Below, piece after piece: positions 44,403 to 52,631 of a DNA stretch of 64,000 bases. The position numbers were made by a program, and so were the translations under genes. Origin of the DNA: VMCP01 sp964645755 (lineage in GTDB: Bacteria; Bacteroidota; Bacteroidia; NS11-12g; UBA955); contig CAZYBT010000003.1 of NCBI GenBank assembly GCA_964645755.1, forward strand, positions 10,066 to 74,065. Reading direction: 5' to 3'. Numbering within the stretch: the stretch's first letter is position 1; each line of letters begins with the position of its first letter. Under the pieces are notes generated by a model. That model ran no database searches. It worked only from the letters and a program-made list of their open reading frames with translations, and was not told where the DNA came from.

Positions 44403-45279
44403 CTTTCAAAAAAATCAATAAAAGTGCCACATCAACTATGATTCTGTAACTAGAAACAATCCGAAATGCCTTAGGAAAATAATACATCAATAAATAGATG
44501 CCCATCACGAAAAACTGAGAATGCATGGTGGCATTCCATTTGAACAACCAATAGGCAACCATCGAAAAAATCGGAATTGCATACAACAAGACCAATGATA
44601 AATTAGGATTTGTATTCCATATATTGAGAGTATTACCCTCAGTATCTTTTTCTTTTTCAAAATAAGAAACAACGATTAAATTCATTAGAAAAAGTCCCAG
44701 AAATCCAGTAAGTGGTTGAATCAAATCCGATAAGATTCTGAAGTTTGTTTGATTGGAAAGCAAATAAATAGGAATGGTAATGGAGAGAGCTGAAACCAAC
44801 GCAATAATGAAAACAAAGAAAAATCCAGAAATTTTCCATTTTGCTATTTTCAGCAACCCATAAATACCCGTCAACACAACAATTAGCGCAACCTGCAAAT
44901 TAAGATATCCAAGTATTTCTTGCCCTGCTAAAAGTATTTTTGCTTGATCGCGAACAACCATAAAAATCATCAAACCTAGGAGAATGGAAAAAGAAATTGC
45001 GATCCAAATTTTTGCCAACAGTTTGAATATGTTAAAATGTCCGATAGCTTTGGTTTCCCAGTATTTTACATCGATTAAAAAATCGAATGAATAAATGAGC
45101 AAAACCATCGCAAATAAAGCGATACCTCCAAATAAAATGGGTTGACTCGCAAATCCCAAAGTTTGATAAATGGGCATGTTCCATTTCATGAATATCACAG
45201 CCAATGTCAGCGCAGGAATTGGTATTCCAACGAGCTGTACAAGAAGATTTTGGTAATATTTATTCTTTGATTGCAACAA
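44392..45279 (-). CDS. Polytopic membrane protein, possibly UbiA-like
   Basis: Up to 295 residues with about eight transmembrane helices. One loop, IYSFDFLIDVKYWETKAIG, has an aspartate-rich pattern reminiscent of the first prenyl-diphosphate site of UbiA prenyltransferases, but the canonical NDxxDxxxD is not present and the second motif is missing. I therefore call the family only as possible. The frame begins with TTG codons inside the end of the NifU gene; the first ATG is at about 45189, so the true N-terminus is uncertain. It overlaps both neighbours, implying tight packing. Confidence 0.55.
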   Translation of the reverse strand: MLQSKNKYYQNLLVQLVGIPIPALTLAVIFMKWNMPIYQTLGFASQPILFGGIALFAMVLLIYSFDFLIDVKYWETKAIGHFNIFKLLAKIWIAISFSILLGLMIFMVVRDQAKILLAGQEILGYLNLQVALIVVLTGIYGLLKIAKWKISGFFFVFIIALVSALSITIPIYLLSNQTNFRILSDLIQPLTGFLGLFLMNLIVVSYFEKEKDTEGNTLNIWNTNPNLSLVLLYAIPIFSMVAYWLFKWNATMHSQFFVMGIYLLMYYFPKAFRIVSSYRIIVDVALLLIFLKVKW

Positions 45280-45493
45280 TCTTACCCAAATTTGGAATTG
45301 ACTTGCGTAAGCTCTCTTCGATTCCGGCAGTCATGGTCATTTCACTCATAGAACAGCTGCTGCAGGCTCCCGTTAAACGAAGTATAACATCCAAATTCTC
45401 CTGTATTTCAACGAGTTCAACGTCGCCACCGTCAGCATGTAGGTAAGGACGAATGGTATCTAAAACGTTTTCGATTTCTTGTGCGAGAGGCAT
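45260..45493 (-). CDS. NifU-like Fe-S scaffold protein (C-terminal domain type)
   Basis: 77 residues covering the single NifU C-terminal (Nfu) domain: VLDTIRPYLHADGGDVELVE, LRLTGACSSCSMSEMTMTAG with the cluster-binding CxxC, and IEESLRKSIPNLGKIVAI. Such proteins carry and deliver iron-sulfur clusters. It lies 36 bp downstream of the Mrp-type ATPase gene on the same strand, a common pairing in Fe-S assembly. Full-length family members can carry an extra N-terminal domain that is not present here. Confidence 0.92.
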   Translation of the reverse strand: MPLAQEIENVLDTIRPYLHADGGDVELVEIQENLDVILRLTGACSSCSMSEMTMTAGIEESLRKSIPNLGKIVAIKE

Positions 45494-45529
45494 TTCTACA
45501 AAGATAATGAAATATTAATGAAAGTCAAA

Positions 45530-46579
45530 TCAAGCATTCGACATCACGCTAATACGCCTTGCAACTTCTTGTGCTACTTGTAGATAAGGCAACATCGTAT
45601 CATTGTTAAAATCCCAACGACCGGTATCTGCGCTTTGTCCAATTTTGGGATTCAAAGGCAATTCCCCCAAGAAATTCAACCCATATTCTTCCGCCAGTTT
45701 TTTTCCACCACCCTCACCAAAAACATGGTATTTTTTATCAGGGGCATCGTCAGGAATAAAAAACGACATATTTTCTACAACGCCAATAATTGGCTTGGCA
45801 ATGGCATCTAATGAAAACATATCAATGGCTCTGCGGGCATCGGTCAATGCCATTTCTTGAGGCGTAGTCACCACCACAACCCCGGTAAGTGGTGCTTGTT
45901 GGGCTAGTGTAATTTGAACATCGCCGGTACCAGGAGGTAAATCCACAATCAAATAATCTAAATCACCCCATTCTACATCATGTATGAACTGTTTAAATGC
46001 GCTCGAAATCATAGGTCCGCGCCAAACAACTGCCTGACCTGGTGCTGTCATAAAGCCAATACTCAGCAATTTCAAACCATGTGATTCCACAGGAAGCATA
46101 CGCTGCTTTCCTTCAACTTCAATCATTTTGGGGGACTCTTGAACGTTGAACAATGTTGGAACCGATGGACCATAAATATCTGCGTCGAGCAATCCAACTT
46201 TCGCACCCAAATGCGATAATCCCAAGGCCAAGGTAGCCGACAAAGTACTTTTGCCTACTCCGCCCTTACCAGATGCAATGGCAATTACGTGTTTTACATT
46301 TGATAAGATATTTTCAGGACGCTGTTGTTGTGTCACCCTACTATCTACTCTAATTCGCACATCCGCTTCTTGACTCACCATATATCTGATGGCGGTAGTA
46401 CAAGCGTTAACCAACATGTCTTTCATGGGGCAAGCAGGCGTTGTAAGAATCAAATCAAATGACACCACATTTTCTTGGATGACCAATTTTTCAATCATAC
46501 CCAAGGTCACAAGATCTTTTTTTAAATCTGGATCCTCTACCTGACTCAATGCATTTAAAACGGCTTCTCTGGTAATCAT
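45530..46579 (-). CDS. Mrp/NBP35-type iron-sulfur carrier ATPase
   Basis: 349 residues. An N-terminal MIP18/DUF59 domain (about 1-85, QVEDPDLKKDLVTLGMIEKL, LTTPACPMKD) precedes a P-loop domain (about 95-340) with IAIASGKGGVGKSTLSATLA (deviant Walker A), LLDADIYGPSVPTLF and LIVDLPPGTGDVQIT. The cysteine pair usual at the C-terminal cluster site is not evident in the stretch GVVENMSFFIPDDAPDKKYH, where many homologues have CxxC. It may therefore carry clusters less stably than canonical Mrp. It overlaps the downstream end of the small membrane gene by 4 bp and precedes nifU. Confidence 0.93.
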   Translation of the reverse strand: MITREAVLNALSQVEDPDLKKDLVTLGMIEKLVIQENVVSFDLILTTPACPMKDMLVNACTTAIRYMVSQEADVRIRVDSRVTQQQRPENILSNVKHVIAIASGKGGVGKSTLSATLALGLSHLGAKVGLLDADIYGPSVPTLFNVQESPKMIEVEGKQRMLPVESHGLKLLSIGFMTAPGQAVVWRGPMISSAFKQFIHDVEWGDLDYLIVDLPPGTGDVQITLAQQAPLTGVVVVTTPQEMALTDARRAIDMFSLDAIAKPIIGVVENMSFFIPDDAPDKKYHVFGEGGGKKLAEEYGLNFLGELPLNPKIGQSADTGRWDFNNDTMLPYLQVAQEVARRISVMSNA

Positions 46580-46872
46580 TTTTTGTCTTTGTTGCGATTA
46601 AAAATACGTGCGAAGAATTTTTTTTCAAACTCCCAGAAATATCTTCCTTGTCCGAATACAACACCATAAACCAATAAAATGAGGTTGTAAACGGGCAAAA
46701 TAACGATATAATAAATGATGTCTACATACCAATCGTCGCCAAGAAATGGCTTTACAAACTTTTTCAGATAAACAACCGTTGTTCCTGTTAGTGCGAAGAC
46801 CAATAAAATAAGTAGCACTTTAGAAATGGAGTCTACTTTCCAGCGCTCTTGAAGTTTTCGTAGAAAATTCAC
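46576..46872 (-). CDS. Small two-helix membrane protein, DUF6787-like
   Basis: 98 residues starting at a GTG codon. It has two hydrophobic segments (VLLILLVFALTGTTVVYL and WYVDIIYYIVILPVYNLILL) and a basic C-terminus (FFARIFNRNKDKK). The layout, with an N-terminal WKVDSISK and a VFGQGRYFWEFEKKF ending, looks like DUF6787 of Bacteroidota. The gene overlaps the Mrp ATPase start by 4 bp, so expression is coupled. It diverges from the RsmI-like gene, with 79 bp between their starts. Function is unknown. Confidence 0.65.
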   Translation of the reverse strand: MNFLRKLQERWKVDSISKVLLILLVFALTGTTVVYLKKFVKPFLGDDWYVDIIYYIVILPVYNLILLVYGVVFGQGRYFWEFEKKFFARIFNRNKDKK

Positions 46873-46951
46873 TCAACAAAATTAGCATTAAAAACGCAGG
46901 TACGACAGATTTTCGGTGGAGTTTCCAAAATATTTAACGAGTTTTGCCAAA

Positions 46952-47662
46952 ATGCAAAACAAAAGTTGTGAAATTGTTCTGGTTCCGCTTCCCATTGGAG
47001 AGAAAAGCTGGGAGCAAATGGATACGTCATATTTTCGTCATGAACTCACATCCATCAAATGCTGGGTCGCTGAAAATGCGCGAACGTTGAGGCGATTTCT
47101 AAGCGGTTTAAAATTAGACATTCAAATATCAGAATTGGATATTTTAGAATTAGACCGTGATATCAAACAGCAGGAAATTGAAGCATTTTTAAAATCAAAT
47201 CTCGACAAACCAAAAATCGGAGTTTGCAGTGAAGCGGGAATGCCATGTATTGCTGACCCAGGTAACAGAATTGTTGCTTGGGCTCACAACAGAGGCTTAC
47301 ATGTAAGACCTCTTGTTGGACCAAGCAGTTTGTTACTCACGTTGGCAGGCAGCGGTTTGAATGGACAATCTTTTACATTTCACGGTTATGCCCCACTCAA
47401 GGATGATGGATTAAAAACTTGGGTTAAAACCTTAGGTCAGAATCAAAAGTTCACCCCTGCTCACATTTTTATTGAAACCCCATATCGAACCGATAGATTA
47501 TTGCAGTGGTTCGCAAAAAATGTCCCTCAAGATTATAAACTTTGTATTGGGTACGATCTTCATGGCGAAAATCAGACCATTATCACCAAAACCATTGCCA
47601 ACTGGCGCACTGAAATGCAAGAAATTGGCAAAATACCATGTGTGTTTATTGTGGGCAAATAG
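46952..47662 (+). CDS. RsmI-like tetrapyrrole-methylase-fold methyltransferase
   Basis: 236 residues from MQNKSCEIVLVPLPIGEKSW; an in-frame GTG at 46916 would add a non-conserved extension. The fold of the tetrapyrrole methylase family is visible: VLVPLPIGEK, the glycine-rich IGVCSEAGMPCIADPGNRIV, VRPLVGPSSLLLTLAGSGLN and a C-terminal half with HIFIETPYRTDRLLQWF. This resembles RsmI, which 2'-O-methylates 16S rRNA C1402, but it is shorter at the start and the family has a second Bacteroidota paralogue group. Cautious call: RsmI-like SAM methyltransferase. Confidence 0.82.
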   Translation: MQNKSCEIVLVPLPIGEKSWEQMDTSYFRHELTSIKCWVAENARTLRRFLSGLKLDIQISELDILELDRDIKQQEIEAFLKSNLDKPKIGVCSEAGMPCIADPGNRIVAWAHNRGLHVRPLVGPSSLLLTLAGSGLNGQSFTFHGYAPLKDDGLKTWVKTLGQNQKFTPAHIFIETPYRTDRLLQWFAKNVPQDYKLCIGYDLHGENQTIITKTIANWRTEMQEIGKIPCVFIVGK

Positions 47663-47688
47663 TGGTTTCAATGTAAACAAAAACCCAA

Positions 47689-47696
47689 TAAATTTG
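47689..47696 (+). promoter_or_regulatory. Candidate -7 box TAAATTTG
   Basis: A perfect match to TAnnTTTG lies 35 bp before the ATG of the serine palmitoyltransferase gene. A TTT at 47666-47668 is near the -33 position but is not the consensus TTG. Confidence 0.4.
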
Positions 47697-47730
47697 TAAA
47701 ATATTCATTATTTCATAACGCTCAATTCAA

Positions 47731-48978
47731 ATGAAAGACATTTTCGAAAAACTTCACGACAAAATGGGCCCGTTGGGCATGCACGCCGACGACGCTCATG
47801 GTTATTTTACTTTTCCTAAACTTGAGGGACCAATTGGCCCGCGAATGAAATTTCGAGGTGTAGAAAAATTAAATTGGAGTTTGAATAATTATTTAGGATT
47901 GGCGAACCATCCTGATGTTATGAAAGCCGATGCAGATGCGGCCACGCAATTCGGAATGGCCTATCCAATGGGCGCTCGAATGATGAGTGGAAATAGCAAT
48001 TATCACGAACAATTAGAGCGTGATTTGGCAGACTTTATTCACAAACCAGATGTTATACTTTTAAACTATGGTTACCAAGGTGTTGTGAGCGCAATTGACG
48101 CTTTGATTGACCGTCATGACGTGGTGGTTTATGACGCTGAATCTCATGCGTGTATCATCGATGGCTTGAGACTTCATTTGGGTAAAAGATTCGTTTACAA
48201 ACACAACAATGTTGAAGATTGTGAAAAACAATTGATTCGAGCAACCAAACTCGCTGAAGAAACTGGTGGAGGCGTTTTGGTGATAACTGAGGGGGTATTT
48301 GGAATGAGCGGTTCTCAAGGCAAAATCAAAGAAATCGTAGCGTTAAAAGATAAATTTAACTTCAGACTATTTGTTGACGATGCTCACGGATTTGGTACCA
48401 TGGGTAAAACTGGCGCTGGAACCGGTGAAGAACAAAATTGTCAAGACGGCATTGATATTTACTTTTCTACTTTCGCCAAATCTATGGCTGGTATTGGCGC
48501 ATTCATAGGTTCAGATCCTCATGTCATCAAATTCTTGAGATACAACATGCGTTCCCAAATTTACGCAAAAGCGCTACCGATGCCAATGGTTGTTGGTTCA
48601 ATCAAAAGATTGGAAATGATTCGCACACAGCCTGAACATAAAGATAATCTTTGGAAAATTGTTCATGCATTGCAAGGTGGATTGAAAGATGCTGGCTTCA
48701 ACATAGGAATTACTACAACACCAGTAACACCGGTATTATTGAACGGCACCATCCCTGAAGCAACACATTTAACCTACGATTTGCGCGAAAATTACAACAT
48801 CTTCTGCAGCATTGTGGTGTATCCAGTTGTGCCAAAAGGTGTAATTATGCTCAGATTAATCCCAACTGCCGTTCACACTCTTGAAGACGTAGAAATTACA
48901 ATTAACGCGTTTAAATCTGTGAAAAGCAAATTGGATTCTGGCGAATATCGCAAAGAGAAACTTGCCGCTGTGAATTAA
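47731..48978 (+). CDS. Serine palmitoyltransferase-like alpha-oxoamine synthase
   Basis: 415 residues of a PLP-dependent alpha-oxoamine synthase. Conserved blocks are LNWSLNNYLGLANHPDV, SGNSNYHEQLERDLA, LNYGYQGVVSAIDALIDRHD, VFGMSGSQGKIKEIVALKD, FVDDAHGFGTMGKTGAGTGE and the PLP lysine loop FSTFAKSMAGIGAFIG. In Bacteroidota this form of the enzyme condenses serine with a fatty acyl-CoA, the first step of sphingolipid synthesis; glycine C-acetyltransferase (Kbl) is the main alternative and cannot be excluded without alignment. Together with the OlsF-like gene it suggests phosphorus-free membrane lipids. The start fits the family length. Confidence 0.85.
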   Translation: MKDIFEKLHDKMGPLGMHADDAHGYFTFPKLEGPIGPRMKFRGVEKLNWSLNNYLGLANHPDVMKADADAATQFGMAYPMGARMMSGNSNYHEQLERDLADFIHKPDVILLNYGYQGVVSAIDALIDRHDVVVYDAESHACIIDGLRLHLGKRFVYKHNNVEDCEKQLIRATKLAEETGGGVLVITEGVFGMSGSQGKIKEIVALKDKFNFRLFVDDAHGFGTMGKTGAGTGEEQNCQDGIDIYFSTFAKSMAGIGAFIGSDPHVIKFLRYNMRSQIYAKALPMPMVVGSIKRLEMIRTQPEHKDNLWKIVHALQGGLKDAGFNIGITTTPVTPVLLNGTIPEATHLTYDLRENYNIFCSIVVYPVVPKGVIMLRLIPTAVHTLEDVEITINAFKSVKSKLDSGEYRKEKLAAVN

Positions 48979-48987
48979 TTTCACGGA

Positions 48988-49746
48988 ATGGTAAAACATT
49001 CCAAAATTGTTTCATTCTATCGAAAACCTGCCTTTGTTGGCCTTACTTTTTTCGGAGGGACATTCTTTTTCTTACTACAGCTATTATATTGGCAACGGGT
49101 TTATTCAAAAGTGCCCGTCAAAATAATTCAGTACCAAAAAAACACGGTAGCGAGGGAGACCGACCGCAAATTCAAACGTTACACCCTTTACGAATCAACA
49201 GCCAGAAAAATATTAAAGGCCATTGGTAAAAAAGATTATCCTCGGTCTCTTAAAAACTTAGAACATAGAACCGGACTTGATAGCATTGCCATCATGTCTA
49301 CGTTGTTGCATTTTGCCTACAATTCCCCAAAATCAAAGTTTACGGTGAATTTGAATAACGCCGACAGTGCGGTATTGGAGGCATTGCCTGGTATTGGAGG
49401 TAAAACAGCTCGAAAGATTATTCGATACAGAGAAAGATTGGGAGGTTTCTTTTCAAAATATCAATTACTTGAAATCAAATATCTCGATAGTCAATTGATT
49501 CTAGAAAATCAAATTGAATTCAAAATTGACACATCATTAATTCGAAAAATATGCATCAACGAATGCGGTATAGCTGATTTATATCGACATCCATACATTG
49601 GTAAATCATTTGCATTGTTGCTGTGGAATTATAAAAAATCACATGGCTTCATTACGGCAACTTCAATATTTTCTATCAGTAGCATTCCAAAGGAATACAT
49701 AGACAGAATGCAACCTTATTTAGATTTTCGACAAACCTCAGAATAA
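48988..49746 (+). CDS. ComEA-like helix-hairpin-helix protein
   Basis: 252 residues: one N-terminal transmembrane helix (about 14-34, GLTFFGGTFFFLLQLLYW), a basic linker, and at least two helix-hairpin-helix segments. One is canonical (VNLNNADSAVLEALPGIGGK, TARKIIRYRERLGGF, LEIKYLDSQLI); two weaker ones lie before (about 65-110) and after it (about 195-245). This fits a periplasm-facing DNA-binding protein of the ComEA type, which hands incoming DNA to ComEC. It lies 9 bp after the serine palmitoyltransferase gene on the same strand, so it may be co-transcribed. Confidence 0.85.
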   Translation: MVKHSKIVSFYRKPAFVGLTFFGGTFFFLLQLLYWQRVYSKVPVKIIQYQKNTVARETDRKFKRYTLYESTARKILKAIGKKDYPRSLKNLEHRTGLDSIAIMSTLLHFAYNSPKSKFTVNLNNADSAVLEALPGIGGKTARKIIRYRERLGGFFSKYQLLEIKYLDSQLILENQIEFKIDTSLIRKICINECGIADLYRHPYIGKSFALLLWNYKKSHGFITATSIFSISSIPKEYIDRMQPYLDFRQTSE

Positions 49747-49811
49747 GTCATATTAATTTGACAAAAATGCAAACAAAAAGGAGAAAAATTGGTTAATTTT
49801 GTTGAATATTT

Positions 49812-50954
49812 ATGAATTTCCAAGAAACTGAAAGTGTGCAAATGGTGCGACAAATGGTTCGCGATTTTGCAGAAAGAAATGTTAGACCAAATTTAATGGA
49901 ATGGGATGAATCACAAACATTTCCCGTTCATGTTTTTAAAGAGCTTGGAAAGCTTGGTTTGATGGGAGTTTTGGTTCCTGAGGAATACAATGGTTCTGGG
50001 TTTGGTTATCATGAATATGCTGTTGCAATTGAAGAACTTGCAAAAGTTTGCGGCAGTGTTGGATTGAGCATGGCTGCTCACAATAGTTTGTGCACTGGAC
50101 ATATCTTACAATTCGGCAACGAAGAACAAAAGAAAAAATGGCTACCAAAATTAGCCACTGCAGAGTGGATCGGTGCTTGGGGATTAACAGAGGCGAATAC
50201 GGGATCAGATGCATTGCGCATGAAATGTGTTGCTAAAAAGGAAGGAAATGAGTGGGTTCTCAATGGGTCTAAAAACTGGATTACTCATGGCATTACAGGA
50301 GATATCGCTGTGGTTTTGGCAAGAACAGGGGAGTTATTAGATTCTCACGGAATTACTGCATTTGTAGTTGAAAGAGGCACTCCAGGATTTAAAGGTGGCA
50401 AAAAAGAAAATAAATTGGGAATGCGCGCTTCAGAAACAGCTGAAATGATTTTTGAAGATTGTAGAATTCCTGAAGAAAACGTTTTAGGTAAGGTTGGTGA
50501 CGGTTTTATACAAGCCATGAAAGTTCTTGATGGGGGTCGTATTTCTATCGCTGCACTTAGTTTAGGCATTGCCAAGGGAGCTTACGAAGCGGCCGTTAAA
50601 TATTCAAAAGAAAGAGAACAATTTGGACAACCCATTGCCAATTTTCAGGCAATTGGATTCAAACTTGCCGACATGGCCACTCAAATTGAAGCAGCTGAAT
50701 TGCTAATTCACGAAAGTGCTTATCTCAAAAACAACGGAAAAAGCGTAACGAAAGTGAGTGCAATGGCCAAATATTATGCAAGTGAAGTCAGCGTTAAATG
50801 TGCCAATGAAGCAGTTCAAATATTTGGTGGATATGGATATACCAAAGATTTCCCAGTGGAAAAATTCTATCGTGACTGCAAATTGTGCACCATTGGTGAA
50901 GGAACTTCCGAAATCCAAAAATTGGTTATTTCACGTCAAATTTTAAAAGATTAA
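49812..50954 (+). CDS. Acyl-CoA dehydrogenase, short-chain type
   Basis: 380 residues of an FAD-dependent acyl-CoA dehydrogenase. Blocks are WIGAWGLTEANTGSDALRMK (FAD/substrate), WVLNGSKNWITHG, FEDCRIPEENVLGKVGDGF, and GYGYTKDFPVEKFYRDCKLC followed by TIGEGTSEIQKLVISR. The catalytic glutamate lies in the EGTSEI segment, as in short-chain (butyryl-CoA) dehydrogenases. It oxidises acyl-CoA to the 2-enoyl-CoA, passing electrons to electron-transfer flavoprotein. It stands alone between the ComEA-like gene and rpsU. Confidence 0.93.
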   Translation: MNFQETESVQMVRQMVRDFAERNVRPNLMEWDESQTFPVHVFKELGKLGLMGVLVPEEYNGSGFGYHEYAVAIEELAKVCGSVGLSMAAHNSLCTGHILQFGNEEQKKKWLPKLATAEWIGAWGLTEANTGSDALRMKCVAKKEGNEWVLNGSKNWITHGITGDIAVVLARTGELLDSHGITAFVVERGTPGFKGGKKENKLGMRASETAEMIFEDCRIPEENVLGKVGDGFIQAMKVLDGGRISIAALSLGIAKGAYEAAVKYSKEREQFGQPIANFQAIGFKLADMATQIEAAELLIHESAYLKNNGKSVTKVSAMAKYYASEVSVKCANEAVQIFGGYGYTKDFPVEKFYRDCKLCTIGEGTSEIQKLVISRQILKD

Positions 50955-50963
50955 TAACATTTG

Positions 50964-50991
50964 TTGAAAAAAGATTTTATTCTTATATTTG
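50964..50991 (+). promoter_or_regulatory. Bacteroidota-type promoter of rpsU
   Basis: TTG at 50964-50966 and TATATTTG at 50984-50991 match the -33 and -7 elements TTG and TAnnTTTG with 17 bp between them. The ATG of rpsU follows 32 bp after the -7 box. It is the best matched promoter of the window. Confidence 0.8.
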
Positions 50992-51022
50992 CAACCCTAA
51001 TAATTAAGAAAAACACACAAAC

Positions 51023-51220
51023 ATGCTTATCATAAACGTAAAAGAAAGCGATTCTCTAGAAAAAGCACTAAAGAAGTTCAAGAAGAAATTTGAAAAAACT
51101 GGCGTTGTTAAAGAATTACGCTCAAGACAAGCCTTTGAAAAACCATGTGTTACAAAGCGTATGCAAAAAATTCGTGCTGCATACAAACAAAAAATGCAAA
51201 CTCAAGAGGTAGAAGGTTAA
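51023..51220 (+). CDS. rpsU: Ribosomal protein S21
   Basis: 65 residues matching ribosomal protein S21: MLIINVKESDSLEKALKKFK at the start, KKFEKTGVVKELRSRQAFEK in the middle, and the basic tail KRMQKIRAAYKQKMQ. S21 sits on the 30S subunit near the platform and the anti-Shine-Dalgarno region. The gene has its own promoter at 50964-50991 and its own terminator at 51242-51268, so it is a monocistronic unit in the window. A short acidic end (TQEVEG) follows the basic region. Confidence 0.97.
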   Translation: MLIINVKESDSLEKALKKFKKKFEKTGVVKELRSRQAFEKPCVTKRMQKIRAAYKQKMQTQEVEG

Positions 51221-51241
51221 TTCCACCTCAAAAACATATTG

Positions 51242-51268
51242 AAAGCCGCAATTTGCGGCTTTTTTTAT
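51242..51268 (+). terminator. Rho-independent terminator of rpsU
   Basis: AAAGCCGCA (51242-51250) pairs with TGCGGCTTT (51254-51262) around a 3-nt loop and runs into a T-rich tract. It lies 21 bp after the rpsU stop. Confidence 0.88.
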
Positions 51269-51333
51269 TTTATTTCTTGGCTATTCAACATCACAGCACC
51301 AATTTTATACACCTTATTGATTAATTTCGCTTT

Positions 51334-52206
51334 GTGATGCAGTTGCAAGAATTCATAGATGAATTTATCCATTATTTGGAAAAAAATAAACGCATGAGCT
51401 TGCATACCACAACTGCCTACAGAGGTGATTTAGAGCAATTCCAAGCCTTTTTAATAACTCTGGGGCAGCCAAGCTTACAACAAATCAAATCTATACATAT
51501 ACGAGGATGGATGTCTGATTTGATGCTTCACAATATTGCTCCCAGAAGCATTCACAGGAAAATATCAAGCTTACGCGCTTTTTTCAAGCACCTTAGAAAG
51601 AATGGAATCATTCAGCACGACCCATTACTCAAAGTTACCACTCCTAAAACTCCAAAGCATTTGGTTAAAGACATCCCTGCTGAAGATTTAAAAAACATGT
51701 TCAACCGCTTTCCATGGTATGAAATTGAAACCGGCGAAAGAGATCGGTTGTTATTGTTGCTGTTTTATACCTCAGGAATGCGTTTGTCGGAATTAATTGG
51801 ATTAAAAACGTCCGATGTTGATTTATCAAGAAAAAACATCCGTGTACTTGGTAAAAGGAATAAAGTCAGACTCATTCCCCTACATCACGAAATTGAGGAA
51901 CTTTTAAAAAATTACTTAAATCAAATAGAGAAGGGATTTCTATTTTCAATGCCTTCCGGTGAACCCCTATACCCGGTACTCGTGTATCGATTGGTAAATA
52001 AATATTTAAAAATATTCTCTACAGCTGCAAAAACAAGTCCACACGTACTTAGGCATTCATTTGCAACACACATGCTGAATAACGGCGCCAATTTAATGGC
52101 CATAAAGGACATTCTTGGACACGCAAATTTATCGGCAACTCAAGTTTACACCAAAAATTCATTTGAGAAGCTCAAAAAAATTCATCAATTACATCCAAGA
52201 AAATAA
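51334..52206 (+). CDS. Tyrosine site-specific recombinase, XerC/XerD type
   Basis: 290 residues of the Xer family. A SAM-like N-terminal core-binding domain (about 1-90, FIDEFIHYLEKNKRMSLHTT) is followed by the catalytic domain. Active-site residues visible: Arg in SGMRLSELIGL, the HVLRHSFATHMLNNGA block giving His and Arg, LGHANLSATQVYTKN giving His and the nucleophilic Tyr. Chromosome dimer resolution at dif is the likely job. It sits in a housekeeping neighbourhood of rpsU and hpf, with no mobile-element features, so it is not a phage integrase. Confidence 0.93.
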   Translation: MMQLQEFIDEFIHYLEKNKRMSLHTTTAYRGDLEQFQAFLITLGQPSLQQIKSIHIRGWMSDLMLHNIAPRSIHRKISSLRAFFKHLRKNGIIQHDPLLKVTTPKTPKHLVKDIPAEDLKNMFNRFPWYEIETGERDRLLLLLFYTSGMRLSELIGLKTSDVDLSRKNIRVLGKRNKVRLIPLHHEIEELLKNYLNQIEKGFLFSMPSGEPLYPVLVYRLVNKYLKIFSTAAKTSPHVLRHSFATHMLNNGANLMAIKDILGHANLSATQVYTKNSFEKLKKIHQLHPRK

Positions 52207-52299
52207 CGAAAATATTTGTTTTTTCAGATTTAGTTTTCGAAATTGAAGTTGAAAACACCCAAGTGGGTGATATGTCTAACCAAAAAAAAACTAAAAATC

Positions 52300-52584
52300 A
52301 TGGAAATCACAATTCAAACAAGCCATGTAAGACCTAGCGAGAAGTTGATTAACTTCATCGAAGGCAAAGTTCAAAAACTAGAAAAAATCTTTCACGGAGC
52401 TCTCAAAGCGAAAGTTTTTCTGAAGACCGAAAATGCACACAAAAATCACAACAAAACAGTTGAAATCATGATTCACAGTGCAGGTAAAGACATTTTTGCA
52501 TCTACCCGATCGGAAAAATTCGAAATTGCACTGCAAAAAAGTGTAATTGCACTCAAAAACCAGATTCGAAAAACAAAGCGATAA
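52300..52584 (+). CDS. hpf: Ribosome hibernation-promoting factor
   Basis: 94 residues from MEITIQTSHVRPSEKLINFI; the frame opens 57 bp earlier without a conserved extension. The short HPF/RaiA fold is visible: KVQKLEKIFHGALKAKVFLK, and a basic EKFEIALQKSVIALKNQIRK C-terminal helix. It binds the 30S decoding region and stabilises idle ribosomes. It lies 94 bp after the Xer gene and ends at a convergent bidirectional terminator. Confidence 0.93.
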   Translation: MEITIQTSHVRPSEKLINFIEGKVQKLEKIFHGALKAKVFLKTENAHKNHNKTVEIMIHSAGKDIFASTRSEKFEIALQKSVIALKNQIRKTKR

Positions 52585-52585
52585 A

Positions 52586-52613
52586 AAAAGGGGCCTAGGC
52601 CCCTTTTCTTTTT
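52586..52613. terminator. Terminator between convergent hpf and RidA-like genes
   Basis: AAAAGGGGCC (52586-52595) pairs with GGCCCCTTTT (52598-52607); the central TA and the flanking base pairs form the loop. T-runs on both strands make it usable in either direction. Confidence 0.85.
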
Positions 52614-52631
52614 ATGTAAATCTTCATTCAA

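Noticed and set aside
51334..52206. Phage or integrative element integrase
   Set aside because: The recombinase is Xer-type and sits between rpsU and hpf, with no attachment repeats or phage genes nearby.
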